NCBI GenBank assembly: GCA_028752905.1
Contig: JAQNBH010000004.1
Location: 4,778,739-4,842,738 of the forward strand
From: Cladorhizidae sp. MBARI D1340-BT2
Taxonomy: Eukaryota > Porifera > Demospongiae > Poecilosclerida > Cladorhizidae
Direction of reading: 5' to 3'
DNA: 64,000 nt
The notes beneath the pieces are model-generated. The model had not been told where the DNA came from. It did not search any database and worked only from the letters and a program-made list of their open reading frames with translations. This document shows, one piece after another, positions 50,323 through 62,642 of the stretch (within the stretch, counting starts at the first letter, position 1; every line of letters starts with the position of its first letter). A program made the position numbers and the translations under genes.

Positions 50323-52734
50323 TCAAAAGCGTCCAAAGAAGTTCCTTCTCCTCTCATTCCTATCGATAAATTCTTGTGCAATTTCAGATAGATTAAGGTC
50401 ATCAGTTCTTTGCTGGTGAATGTGTAGAAGCATGCAGTGGTTTAAATGTTGTTGAGTCATTGAGTTTCTCAAATACGTTTTTATGCGCTTGAGAGCAGAG
50501 AAGCTGCATTCAGCTGTAGCTGTTGTGACAGGTATTGTCAAGTAAATCTTCAAAAGCTTATGCACTTCTGTCAGCATACACTTGATGCTCTATATTGTGC
50601 ATTGAAGACATCACAAATAGTTTGAACCCTTGTAACTTTCTGAATCTGAATGCCATCTAGAGCTGTAGATTTTATGGCATCGGGTAACATTTGTAAATGT
50701 AATTTGAGTTTCTCAAAATCAATATCAGTTTGGTAAAGTTTGCATAATTCTTGAGGCAGTAAAACAGCCTTCCCATTGGCACAATCAAGAAGCAAGTTTT
50801 CCAACTTTCTAACCAGCAAAAATTTCCTTGTGAAAAGCGATTCTCTAAATCTCCTATAACACTGTAAATTGCTTGGAAATATTCTTTTCTGTAGAAATCT
50901 TCTACAGATGCATGCACATGCTGAGCTGTACCATCATCAATTCGCCTTGAAAGCTGTCTCTGTCGAGGAAGGACAGGTGGATCACACTTTCTTGATGCCT
51001 CTTCTTTGACTGAATCAAAAAATATTACAAAACTATCATCACTCCTCAATTGCTGTAGTAATCTAATGCACATATTCACTGCAAAATACGCATCTTCGAC
51101 TTTAGTATCCTTTCCTTGCAGGTGAATGGATAGTTGTTCAGTCATGCTGAATAATAAAATTGAAAATTTTAGACCAAAGTATATTGAAAAACGATCCATC
51201 AATGCAAGGATACCATTAGCATGCCTTGAACAGTCATCTGTACCATGAGATGATATCTCCATACATTCCCGCAAAGCTTCATAATTGTTATGATTGCCTG
51301 CATTGCACTAGTGCGAACAGTCCACCTGGTAGGACATAGGCTCCTAATCCCAGAAGTGGATTGGGAGGAGTCTTGTTGCTTCTGGACAGCTTCAAAAATA
51401 ATTTGCCGTTTAGGAGAATACTTGATTAGCTGAATTATGTCCATTGCAAAATTCAAACCTCCTTTGATAGACTTGCTACTTCTAGCTACTTCTTGTAGGC
51501 AGAGATTGACACAATGAGCTAGACAATGCACAGAAATTGCTGCAGCATTATCATCAGTAAATCTTTCAGCTAAACCATTACGGGCACCATCATATGCCTG
51601 ACCCCTGCAATTTTGAAATGGTATGCCTATACGTACAAGACAATCTTTCAAGGATGAATAGATGGTTTCAGCTCTGGTATTATCGACTTGAATAAGGCCA
51701 ACCTGATCTTCAAATACTTCATAGTTTTCTGAGACCCATCTCAAACATAAAACCAACATCTCTTGTCTCATCAGCCATAAGTGAGAACCAGCATTGAAAA
51801 TTCACCTCCGACAGTAAGGAACGTAATACTTTATGGGCCATTATTTCAATCATTTCATTTATGATTTCGGGTGACTGGTACTTGTTCTCACATACCCATG
51901 AACTTTCATTTAGTACACTTTTAAGCATTACTCTCAGGTTGGAACCACCAGCATGGTCATTTCGAATAGATATGCCCTGTCGCAACAAGAAACGTAGTGC
52001 TGCAAGTTGTTGAAGTAGGCTACATCTTCGTTTTGCTTGGTTTTGATCTAAACTACTTTTCAGCAACAGCTCATTAACAGAATAACTTCTTGAAGCAATG
52101 AAAGCTGCAAACGAATCTCTATGAGCAAGAGAGGATTCATGATCTTTGAACCTATCAATTGCCTTTTTCCAATTGGAAAATCCTACAGTAGAAAATGCTG
52201 GATCTTTTATACTTACTACGCTCACATTTAACTTAATAGCAAGCTTACAATAAAAGCAATATAACTTAAATTCTGAACAGCACAAGTGAGCCATGGATAT
52301 TGCTTATACCATGAAGCCCCAAAATATCTCTTACGGGCGTTTCCACCAGAACCAAAAGACCTTTCAGTTTTCTTCAATATTGTAGGATTTGTTGGTTGTG
52401 ATATTTCAGAACCAGTACAACAAGAACCATTACATGTACTGATACCTGGAACCAAAGCTGAAGGATCTTGAGAACTACCACTACATGGAACTTCCATTTG
52501 AGAGATGCCACTACTACCTCAAGATGGATGTGTATGGCTTTCAAAATGTTTGTCAGAGCTTTCTTCATTGTCACTGTCAGTGTGAATATCACAGTCAGAT
52601 TCATCTCCTGGAACATGAAGTGTAACTAGGTAGCTAAACATTATGATCTCACCTTGTTCAGGTTATACTCTTGATTTGAAGAATGAAGTCAAATTAGATT
52701 GCCCACTCTCAAAGCACCTTTTCCTCTTGGCCAT
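50323..52734 (-). pseudogene. TTF-finger hAT transposase, nearly full length
   Basis: The likely start is an ATG at 52734 (MAKRKRCFESGQSNLTSFFK, a basic N-terminus). Next come KKTERSFGSGGNARKRYFGA and WYKQYPWLTC (TTF-type zinc-finger start, 52390-52280). GFSNWKKAIDRFKDHESSLA follows with H..S..H (52170-52120). The DUF4371 region holds FQCWFSLMADETRDV with the catalytic Asp-Glu (51780). RGQAYDGA (51600) and LAHCVNLCLQEVARS (51510) follow, then CPTRWTVRTSAMQAI (51330). The dimerisation region is IPVTTATAECSFSALKRIKT (50530-50460) with a stop at 50323. Frame changes and a stop break it at several points. Confidence 0.8.
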
Positions 52735-52885
52735 GGCTATCCAGCTACTGCATGCTAGCTATCAGTTTGTCATGTGATTTTGACTAATTACTAATGATTA
52801 ACACTTTCATACATGGGAGGTTTATGGTTTGGGATAGCAAGCTATATATGTACTACAGTATGTACAGACTGACTAATTTTCTTGG

Positions 52886-52919
52886 GGAGGGGGGGAGGGG
52901 GGGGGGGGGGGGGGGGGGG
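52886..52919. repeat. G-rich run of about 34 bases
   Basis: GGGGGAGGGG followed by about 24 consecutive G, inside the right end of the hAT element. Possible quadruplex former. Confidence 0.9.
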
Positions 52920-53164
52920 TGGAGTGGCTCCCCAATATTTATTGTAGTAGGGCCTACCCCCCCTTTCATATCCACTGGTTTATGGTGCTTTGCAGCCATT
53001 ACTAAAATAATATTTTACTACCACTTAGTATGTATTAATATTATAGTAACAGATTCATTTACATGTTAGTTTCATGTTTTTATTGGGGGGCCAGGCCCCC
53101 CCTCCATAATTATTGGGGGGGGCCACTAGCCCCCCCGCCCCCCCCCCCTGTTCCTACTCCACTG

Positions 53165-53889
53165 TATAGTAAGCTCTATGTATGAAGTGTGGATCATCTT
53201 TTGTATTGACACAGTCTATAGTTTCCAACATACATGTTTTGAGAAGACAGTTGATAAGTTCCCCCTTAAAGTATAGTTTTTGTGGACAATCTATGAGTTG
53301 CGTGCTCAAGTGTGGGAAATCTGTGAATTGTTCAAATCCTGTTTTGCTCATTATATGTAATTAAATGTTGCCTCGTGAGACTACAGTTATTTTATTGTGT
53401 GTTTAGATAACCACTTGTCAGCAGTGCCAAAAATTGGAGAAGATTAAGATGAACATGCATGCTTAAACTCCCTTCAATCGCACACCCCACATCTGGGAAC
53501 ATCTGTGTTCTGGGCACCTGCACATTAGACAATAAAGTCATGTGTATCGCTTGGTCCTAAAAAATCATCGTGCAAAGTGGCATGACACTGTAGCACAGGT
53601 GAGACAGGAATCACTGAGGCAAACACCATAATTTCTTTTTTAAGTATGTTGTTTTCAGTCATTGCCCATGTGCAGTATGTGCATGTACATTGGATGTGCA
53701 GCATGTACATGTACAGTGCATGTACAATATTCAAGGCAAATCATCAATATTGGAGAAAATGGGGGGGGGGAGGATGTTCCCAGATGTGGCTGTTTCTGAG
53801 TTATGGACATACCTACCCAGATAAGAGGAGTTTGAGTGTAATAACTGTTTGTGTTTTTATATCTGGTAGAAGAAAACATTATCATATTA
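53165..53889. other. Non-coding stretch
   Basis: No gene is recognised. The string CCCCACATCTGGGAACATC (53485) and an inverted relative TTCCCAGATGTGGCTG (53777) bracket about 290 bp and may be the ends of a small element. A G-run lies at 53761-53770 and TGTACATGTACA-like repeats near 53685-53715. Confidence 0.45.
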
Positions 53890-54500
53890 AAGATGGGAGA
53901 CTCTGGGTATTGACCTGATTGTCTCCTTTGCAGCTACAGATAAAGGCCACATATACGCCTGCACTGTGACTGACCTTTTCATGAAGTGGGTGTTTGTTCG
54001 TCCCATTAAGTCAAAGTGTGCTGGTGATGTTGCTAAAGTGATACTTGAGCTCATCTACAATTATGGTCATCCAAGGAAAATGATCATGGACCAGGGCCGT
54101 GAATTTATTAACCAGCTTAGTGGCAAGTCTTAAATATTTTTAACATTCAAGGTGCATTAAATAAGAATTCAATTCAGGATTTCTCAATGTTAGATTTTAG
54201 TTAGCGGTGGTGGTCCAGACAACTCATCTTTTCTCCATAACTACTACGCAGATATACATTGAATGTTATTAGTAACATAGTATAGTGTGCATTATACTTG
54301 GTATCCATTTCATGCTGTTTTGCTTTTTCAACTCGGGCAAATGATTTCATCTTTGCTGCCTTTGGGGTGAAGCGAATGATATGTTCTGCATGCCATCCAG
54401 AAGCAAATGGCCAGGAGGAGCGCACAAACCAGACAATTAAGGGGGTACTGTCCAAATCAGCCAAACTGACTGGAACAAGTAAGTTACTATATTTGAAGCT
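53890..54500 (+). pseudogene. Integrase core of the second Ginger-like element
   Basis: WETLGIDLIVSFAATDKGHI (about 53898-53955) carries the first Asp. VTDLFMKWVFVRPIKSK and MIMDQGREFINQL (54080-54120) carry the second Asp. After a gap of about 230 bp, CSACHPEANGQEERTNQTIK (54387-54445) carries the Glu. HPEANGQ..ER is highly typical of GIN1/Ginger and Ty3 integrases. The gap starts near GGCAAGTCTT and could be an intron, though its donor is GC or weak. No HHCC finger was found upstream. Confidence 0.7.
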
Positions 54501-54689
54501 ACTATGCATCAGGTGGTCAGTGTATCTGTTGTATATAGCAGCTTGCTGGAAGGATTTTGTAATCTATGCTCTTACCTAGAGTTCCAATATAGCAATTGTA
54601 ACTGTTGGTTGGTATAGGCTTACTATCATGTCTTTAGTTCTTCTCATGGTTTGCATTCTGTTGATATCTTAGATTTGTGCTCCCCACTA

Positions 54690-55560
54690 CTTATGGCATC
54701 AACACTAGTCTACAATCATCAGCAAAGCAGCAGCCTTTGTACTCGCACAGCTCGGGGTGCCATAGCCATCAATGCAGAACATGATTGTGAAGAAGAGTTA
54801 CTATATGTGAATATACACACTGACATGTCTCCTGAAGAGATTAAAATAGACTTGGAAGATTGTGTAGCAAAGATAAAGACTGTCTAGTGGCAGACTATAA
54901 TTAACGAAATATGAATTAAAAACTAATTAGCTGTGCATATTTCATTTGTGAATGAAATTATTGGCAGTTTTCATATTGGTGTATGTAAAATGATCCACAG
55001 CAACTCTTTATAATTATTATGCTTCTGTATTCACTTAGGTACAGGCCCTGAATGAACAGGTACAGGCCCTGGATGAACAGGTATGAGAAAAAATTGAAGA
55101 AGCCAAGGCCAAGCACAAGTTGTATTTTGATGCCAAGTCAAAGAAAGGCTTAAAATGGTTCCAGTTTGGTATGCTTAGGGTGATAATTGATATGATCAAA
55201 CTTAAGTTATTTAGAGTGCCACTTGCATGAGATACAGAGAAGAAGGGCAGTGTTGAGTGGAAATCAGTTACAATAAAATACATTTTGCACAGAACTTTAT
55301 ATTTCCAATTTTATGTTCTTAAAATATTGCAGACATAAGTTTAGGCTTGAAGATATCCACGTGTTTAATGTTGTTTGCTGTAGGTGACCATGTCTTGAAG
55401 AAGAATGTACGAAAAATCAAGGAAAGGTGACAGGTGACAGGTTATAACAAGACTGGTTGGCGCCTTACGAAATAACTGACATCATTCCTATGTGACACTG
55501 CATGGCAGGATAGTAATGGCAATGCCATGAAAAGTAAGGTCAATTCAGGACACCATCTCG
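54690..55560 (+). pseudogene. Integrase C-terminal region of the second element
   Basis: LVYNHQQSSSLCTRTARGAI and MSPEEIKIDLEDCVAKIKTV (54700-54887) are followed by exon-like pieces: VQALNEQVQALDEQV (about 55041-55085), KIEEAKAKHKLYFDAKSKKG (55094-55150), and GDHVLKKNVRKIKER (about 55383-55428), each preceded by AG. The last resembles the entry to an SH3-like integrase tail. One stop (TGA at 55085) and a missing base or two break it. Confidence 0.5.
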
Positions 55561-55779
55561 ACAAACCCCATATTGAGGAACAAAGCACAGTCATTTCTAC
55601 CTCCAGTCCAACCACCCACATGCACTGTGAACCAGGACAAATGACATCCAGAATAGATGTACATTTCCACAGAATCTTCACAGACCGAGGCAGATTATTT
55701 TATGGCTGGTGCGACCTAGATTGTACTGAGGGTAAATGGCAAATGCCTACCATGAAAACAGCTTGTTAGCTACAGAGAG

Positions 55780-56507
55780 TTACCCAGAGACTTTCTCATA
55801 ACTCTCCAATCTGGAACATGGTTGGTGGACACCCACATTAATGAAGCATAGGCTCTACTTCATGTAGAATTTACAAAGATGAGTGGCCTTCAGCCAGTTC
55901 AATATTTGGCACCAGGCAGTGGAGGCTCACTTACTGGAACTCCAGTAGAGAATTATGTGCAGATCATGAATACTGGCGGCCACTGGGTTTGTGCATCAAA
56001 TGTAGGAGCATCCAAGGGCACAGTGTTGTTATATGACAGCCTCCCTACCAGAACCAGTAAGTCATTGTGTTTAAACTATGTCTACTAAAATCCAGTGATT
56101 TGTTATTTGTTATTAATTGTTTGACATGTTTTCTTCAAGTCAGGTGAATTGGAATTGAGGACCATGTAGAGTAATATTTGATATTACACCTTAATACATG
56201 CGCCTTATGCTTTAATATATCTGTTCTTATCATTGATGCAGAATTAGATACCCTGAAAGGCCTTGCCTGGATGGAGCATTACGCTGGAACCTACCTTATC
56301 ATTGAGAAACCAAAAATACAGAGATGGGCTGGAGGCAATGATTGTGGGGTATTTGCTATTGCAATTACAACAGCTCTATGCAGTGGGATTAATCCATCAG
56401 TCATCACCTTTGACCAGAGCAAGATGCGACACCATCTAGCAATGTCCTTCCAGACAAGACAATTACTACCTTTCACATTGAATGGTCTCAGACTGACTGA
56501 AACCTAA
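55780..56507 (+). pseudogene. Ulp1-like cysteine protease with one nonsense codon
   Basis: DFLITLQSGTWLVDTHINEA is followed by TAG (55849-55851) where related proteins have Gln. ALLHVEFTKMSGLQPVQYLA then continues in the same frame. MNTGGHWVCASNVG holds the catalytic His and VLLYDSLP the Asp. An intron 56057-56241 (GTAAGT..GATGCAG, 185 nt) is removed in phase to join PTRT to KLDTLKGLAW. IQRWAGGNDCGVFAIAITTA has Gln and Cys. The stop is at 56507. Apart from the TAG, which a single C-to-T change explains, the domain is whole. Confidence 0.75.
56057..56241 (+). other. 185-nt intron in the Ulp1 gene
   Basis: GTAAGTC at the start and TTGATGCAG at the end. Its removal keeps the frame across a split Lys codon. 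Confidence 0.65.
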
Positions 56508-57180
56508 AAGAAGTTGGACGAATGAATACCACTTATCTGCATATGTAGGCAGCCCCATGACCCTGCCCTTATGAATGCACAGTGCTGTTCATGTAAAAAT
56601 GGTTCCATCAATCATTCCTTCATCAGTCATTGCAAACTTACATGAAGAATGGAATTGTCAGCAATACAAAGACAGAAGCCTGTAAAATATTAAGAGTAAT
56701 CAATCAGCTTGTCAACAAATATATAATGTAGTACATTTCTTGAAATGTGAAATGCATTGTGAGTTATTTGGCAAGATATGAAATTAATGGTCAATTGTGA
56801 ATGAGAATAATGAATAATTCATAGCATGGGTTATCCTATATACCACAACACTTGATGAAATGGGAGTAATGTGAGAGGTGCGATAGCATCCATAGAGAGA
56901 ACTAAAAACTAAAAGCTATATTGCTATATAAGAATAATTCACGTTTAGTATTAGAAAGAGAAGAGAAAAACAATTCAAGTTAAATTAGAATATCTAACAA
57001 GCAGATGAAACGGAAATGAATGAGGGTCCTGGGTCAGCAAGGTACCCACCCGGACATAGTCCCACAGAGCTTGCAAGGGCAACACATTTATTATTATTGT
57101 TGTTCTTGTTGTTATTAATATTGTTGCTGTGTCATTATTCGTTTTACTATTGTTACAACAACTACTAGGTACTGGGCTTT
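56508..57180. other. Non-coding stretch
   Basis: No gene is recognised. TTATTATTGTTGTTCTTGTT simple repeat near 57090-57120. Confidence 0.5.
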
Positions 57181-57480
57181 GTTATACACTCGAGTATGAC
57201 TTAACCATTGCTCTCTGTATTCCTATATCCCAATGCACTAACCCTCATGATTATCAAGTAGGATTTTAGCATATTCTGAATACGAAGTAGATGCTCATGA
57301 GACCTCTGTTTATCTTGAAAACCTCTATGTCTACCCTCTAACGTGCTATAGTTAATCCCTCTTGACATGTCAGCTATCATCCACGCTGCTCTCAGCTGTA
57401 CTCTTTCAGGAGCCAATGTCTCTTGCATATGTATAGGCTCCAAACTAGTATATACACATTGTTCCAACTGTAACATGTCT
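57181..57480 (-). pseudogene. LINE reverse-transcriptase C-terminal fragment
   Basis: An open minus-strand stretch reads TSLEPIHMQETLAPERVQLR, then AAWMIADMSRGINYSTLEGR. The 'ER(V)Q.RAA..I...Y' block followed by 'LE.R' is the usual tail of LINE polymerases. Only about 90 residues remain, and the family cannot be set. Confidence 0.5.
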
Positions 57481-60400
57481 TATATAGTCTCCAAGAAACT
57501 TTAATCAATACCCTTCAACAAATTCATCTTCTTTGCTACTTTGAGGAACAACGTGTAGTCCTCTCTGGTTTGTTCTGCTAAAGTGGATGTGTTTAAATTT
57601 TTCCCAATTCAGTTTCATCTTCAAATTTGTCAGTCCACCTCACTGCTTAGGTCTCTGCAGATCGTGGACTTTGGTTGTTTATACTTCATGCCATTAAAAA
57701 AAAATCATCTATGTTAGGAATATCAAAACTAACTCATGGTTATGAACAGAACCTTCCCCTGATACTCAACTGGATTACTGATGAGAGCAATGATCATAAT
57801 AATTACATAATTATTTAATTAACTTATTTGAGAAATACACTGAAATCTCCAAACACCATCCAAGTTCAGGTTCAGCCTTTTGGAGAGGCCCTATGTAGCT
57901 ATTGTATGTAATTATTATAAATCGTGGGATGAATGGATGGAAGGAATCATGACAGGTTGATTGCATACTGTATACAGTACAATTATGCAAGTGTAAAAAC
58001 ATGGTGCATGATGATGCTCTTGTTGCTATGATTTAAGTAGCTATTGTCTGCCATCATAGAGGCTCTGGCATTTGTTACTTGCAATGATGCATTAGCATCC
58101 ACTGCAGAGCCAATATATGCACTAATGGCAAATCTCCTCAACCGTCAAGGAAGTTTCAAATCATGGCAATACTAAAAAAAGGCATCCTTGTAACTCTTCA
58201 TCTAATGGTTTCAATTTGCATGCCTCCTTCATTTTCTTATTGCCTGAACGAATGAATGCCAAGGAGAGAAATGTGGATACTGTCCTCTAGGATAACTGGT
58301 TGTAGTTAACATCCCATCCCCGCCAGACTGTTAATTATTTGGGAAGACATGTCAGCATGGCATTTGGAGGTGACAGTGGGAATAGTGAAAAGAAGACCAA
58401 TATGTAGACTGGTGATTCCATGTGTGCATCACTTTGTCCTTCCAGCATGCATTAGCAGGTTGTGAGAACTAGTTCACTTACTAGTGACCACTGGGCTAGC
58501 TAATTAAATGTTTTAAATGGCTGAGATAATTTGTACTCTAGTCATGAGGTTCTGGAGCAAGGCTTTTGGCTGTTGTTCAGTGTAGAGAGGTTGTTATAAC
58601 TTGGAAGTTATAATTACAAAGGAAAATCATTCCATTCAGTTAGGCCCTAGCCATATGTCATTCTTGTTTTCCTGTTTTGCTTTGTACAGAAAATGACAAT
58701 CGCTTCAGACATTTTGTTAGAGGTGGTTTGCACTTTTCGTCCCAATTTCCCTTCATTAGCATATTTTTCCTCTACTGACTACATGCAATTTCACTTATTT
58801 TATCTACCTTGTAACCATTTCATTCTTGTACTTACTCTCTGAGTTGGTGTCACCCTCGACAGCAGTAGTGTATATATATAAAATATAGATCATGGACCAT
58901 GCCAAGCTTGATAGCCTCTACACCATTCTGGTGCATCCAGTGTGTTAACAGGAATGTTATCAATTTTAGCAGTTAGAGTAGCATTAGCGCATGGTGTCCA
59001 ATAGTTGGGGTGGAATTGAACATCCAGGATTTCTCGGTCACCAAGTACTAGGATACAGTGACCAGGGGAGTCACTGCATCCAGGGATACAGTGACCTACC
59101 ATGGGATAGAGTGACTCCCATCTTGTCGATGATTGGCTAAGGAGGCAATTCATTTAGGCATAGATTTAGTGAGGGGAATAAAGCATCTGTTATTGGAATA
59201 GCTAGCCAAGATATTAGTTCTGTCCTATCTGAGGATGGAGTGCAGTTGTGAAGGAAACAGTGACCATGGAACTTGACTGTAACTGCTTCGCTATCCATGA
59301 TCTTCAGTTAATTTTAGATACTTTGATTTCAGTGAGGCAGACAGCTGAGGATTGCAATTTAGAATAGCTAGGGGGAAATATTTGTTTTGCTTAGTTGAAC
59401 TTATCTGAGAATGCAGAGTGCATTTGAATGAGAGAACAGTGATCCCTCCTACCTCTGAATGGAGAACCCTACCAGAGTTTCTTGTGAACTGTCTAAGCAG
59501 GTGTTACAGTGCATTTCAGGTCCAATGCATGGCAGGTTTTTGCACTATCTGGTTACCCCCTTTAAGCCATGGGGGTCACTGTATCCTAGTTCTCAGTGCC
59601 CTCGGGGATTGAGTGACACTCCTTTTGCTATTCGATGTTCATCTGGAGGCATTCAATTTTAGCACAAATAGTACTAGAACTATTATTGGAGTAGTTAATT
59701 ATGTCACCAATTTATTATTATTAGGGGAGGGACTGTAATATTAACTCATTTTTGGGGGGAGGGACTGTATTGTTAACTCATCAATGTCTATTTTGTCATG
59801 ATATAGTTGGCACTGCTCAGGTTTGCCCCTCCTCTCCTTGCGCAGGGAAACTGTCTATATATATTATATGTACTTCATTTCTCACATAATACACATCCCA
59901 CCTTGTGTGTTGCATACCGGAACTTCCTGCTATTTTAACATATTTACTTGATAAGAACATGCCTTCAAATAGAATATTGATTAGGCAGGAAGTATGAAAG
60001 CTGCAGAGATAATGCTGTCTGGAGAGTGCTGTCTGGAGAGGGTGAAGAAAGCTTGGCAATCTATCAACACCGAAGTGCTAATCAAATCCTTCAAAAATTG
60101 TGACATTTCGGTCGAGACAGAGAGGTTACCATTTGGCCCACTGGCAGTCCAGGACTACTTTACCAAGTGGCCCACTACTTTACCAAGTATTTCGCTAGCA
60201 GTCTAAGACTACTTTAACAAGTGTTCAACTAGCAGTCCAGGACTGCTTTACCGAGTGTCCCACTAGATAGGATTACCTTACCAAGTGAACGACTGGCAGT
60301 GAAGGTCTACTGCACCAAGTTGAACCACTGGCAGCTTTACCAAATAGGCAGAAGCTATACATTAGTCAGATTAAACATATCGAATCATCAATTGACTGAT

Positions 60401-60539
60401 AGGTAAGCCTTCTACAGGCATGGGGATACCAGAAATGCTTCAGACAAGGTATTAAGTTTGAAAATATCTATGCACTCCTGCAACACACATTAGGCCTTTG
60501 GTAGAGTGGTGAAGATATGCGCCACAGAATATCATCTAC
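57481..60539. other. Non-coding stretch
   Basis: About 3 kb with no recognisable gene. 59030-59115 contains short repeats of GGATACAGTGACC, one of which recurs inverted at 59575-59600 (GGTCACTGTATCCTAG). GGGAGGGACTGTA occurs twice near 59725-59770. TTTACCAAGT and GACTAC units repeat irregularly at 60160-60350. Confidence 0.45.
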
Positions 60540-61680
60540 CATGGTGAGAGAATGGAGGCATATTATCTACCAGGGTAAGAGAATGGAGGCATATCATCTA
60601 CCAGGCTGATAGCATGGAGGCATATCATCTACCAGGCTGAGAGAATGGAGGCATATTATCTACCAGGGTAAGAGCATGGAGGCATATCATCTACCAGGCT
60701 GAGAGCATGGAGGCATATCATCTACCAGGCTGAGAGAATGGAGGCATATTATCTACCAGGGTAAGAGCATGGAGGCATATCATCTACCAGGCTGAGAGCA
60801 TGGAGGCATATCATCTACCAGGCTGAGAGCATGGAGGCATATCATCTACCTGGGTAAAGCATGGAGGCATATCATCTACCAGGCTGGGAGAATGGAGGCA
60901 TATTATCTACCAGGGTAAGAGAATGGAGGCATATCATCTACCAGGCTGAGAGCATGGAGGCATATCATCTAACAGGCTGAGAGCATGGAGGCATATCATC
61001 TACAAGGGTAAGAGCATGGACGCATATCATCTACCAGGCTGAGAGCATGGAGGCATATCATCTACAAGGGTAAGAGCATGGAGGCATATCATCTACCAGG
61101 CTGAGAGCATGGAGGCATATCATCTACAAGGGTAAGAGTATGGAGGCATATCATCTACCAGGCTGAGAGCATGGAGGCATATCATCTACCAGGGTAAAGC
61201 ATGGAGGCATATCATCTACCAGGCTGGGAGCATGGAGGCATATCATCTACCAGTCTGAGAGCATGGAGGCGTATCATCTACCAGGCTGAGAGCATGGAGG
61301 AATACCATCTACCAGGGTAAGAGCATGGAGGCATATCATCTACCAGGTTGAGAGCATGGAGGCATATCATCTACCAGGCTGAGAGCATGGAGGCATATCA
61401 TCTACCAGGCTGAGAGCATGGAGGCATATCATCTACCAGGCTGAGAGCGTGGAGGCATATCATCTACCAGGCTGAGAGCGTGGAGGCATATCATCTACCA
61501 GGCTGAGAGCATGGAGGCATACCATCTACCAGGCTGAGAGCATGGAGGCATATCATCTACCAGGTTGAGAGTATGGAGGCATACCATCTACCAGGGTGAA
61601 GCATGGAGGCATAATTATCATCTACCAGGCTGAGAGCATGGAGACATATCATCTACCAGGGTGAGAGCATGGAGTCCTCT
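60540..61680. repeat. 31-bp minisatellite, about 36 copies
   Basis: The unit GAGGCATATCATCTACCAGG is followed by CTGAGAGCATG or GTAAGAGCATG, 31 bp in all. A few units have lost a base or carry ATTATC. The two variants alternate in the first half (about 60570-61200), a higher-order pattern, while the second half is almost only the CTGAGAG variant. Confidence 0.95.
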
Positions 61681-62642
61681 GCTATAGTTTCTACAATCCA
61701 TATATTTTCATTCCAAAGTGCTCATCTCACTGCTAATTGCTCCACTATCGACATATCCCTTTTTGATTTGTTGTTCACAGGAGGCAAGAAGATGCCAAGC
61801 TCTTATTAGAGCTGGTGATCTCTCTTTGAAGAGCTGATATAGCTGTCCATTCCGTAACCTTGATGCTTGTTTGCAGGGGAAGTGTGTCATTCTAGTGATC
61901 AAGAACATGCTCTCCGTAGAGATTTGCTACATGACAGGATCAAGTCTACATATTAGTCGAGTTTGTCACCATTCAGCCTCAAGTCAGTGAAGACAATCAC
62001 TTCAACATCATGGTAGTGGTTGGTGTCTACCAGAGGTTGATCGCTTAATTGTAGCTTAGGAATAATGGTGCAGTCAAATGTAGACACAATACCCAACTGC
62101 CGACTTTCATATAAAGATTTATAGTGAACATGTTTTGTCTTGAGAGGTGGATAGTGCGATATAATGCTTCCTATACCATGTCTATGTGACCATACTTCCT
62201 GAGATATGCTGCATGTGTTGGGGGATTCCAAGGAATGCTCTGATGCTCTTCATGTATAATGAACCAATGGGATTCTAATTAGGAGCAAGGAAAGCTCTGA
62301 TGATTTGCATTACAAGGTTGATCTAAGCACATCCATCAGATTATTACTATTCTGTGAGTGGGTTTATCAGGATGGTTTTTGTAATGATTACTAGAATACA
62401 TGCAACAGGCACATTGTTAGAGGCTGAAATACATTTTGATGAGTTGCTAATTCTGTGTAACCGCAATCAGGGAATTATCAGAGGTTGGAATAACTTTTGA
62501 CAACTTGCTAATTCATGTAACCATAACGAGGGTGTATGAACAACCAAGTAGCTTGGAAGCATGCGATTAATTTCAGCAGCAATGCACATTGTTTCCATGT
62601 CTATACACACACACACACACACACATGCACATACTGTCACAG
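61681..62642. other. Non-coding stretch
   Basis: No gene is recognised. Two diverged copies of TCAGAGG..GAAATAC..TTTTGA..TTGCTAATTC..TGTAACC lie at 62414-62462 and 62478-62523. A (CA)n lies at 62606-62625, just upstream of an exon-like segment. Confidence 0.5.

Larger units (their letters stand above)
49608..53164 (-). mobile_element. hAT element with CAGTGGAGTAGGA termini
   Basis: The left end is CAGTGGAGTAGGAAGATG and the right end, inverted, is CAGTGGAGTAGGAACAGGGG. Both are followed by G-rich tracts (49636-49760; 53080-53150). A transposase is coded on the minus strand at 50323-52734. The immediate flanks CATCT and TATAG do not match, so the target duplication is lost or the ends have drifted. 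The left flank repeats a sequence also found at 44091-44135. Confidence 0.8.
53890..56507 (+). mobile_element. Second integrase plus Ulp1 (Ginger-like) element
   Basis: Plus-strand order is integrase core, coiled-coil spacer, SH3-like tail, Ulp1 protease, with intron-like gaps between. It is clearly diverged from the 44-49 kb family. Ends could not be located. Confidence 0.65.

Noticed and set aside
60540..61680. Possible CRISPR-like array because of regular 31-bp units
   Set aside because: The units are head-to-tail with no unique spacers, and the DNA is eukaryotic. It is an ordinary minisatellite.
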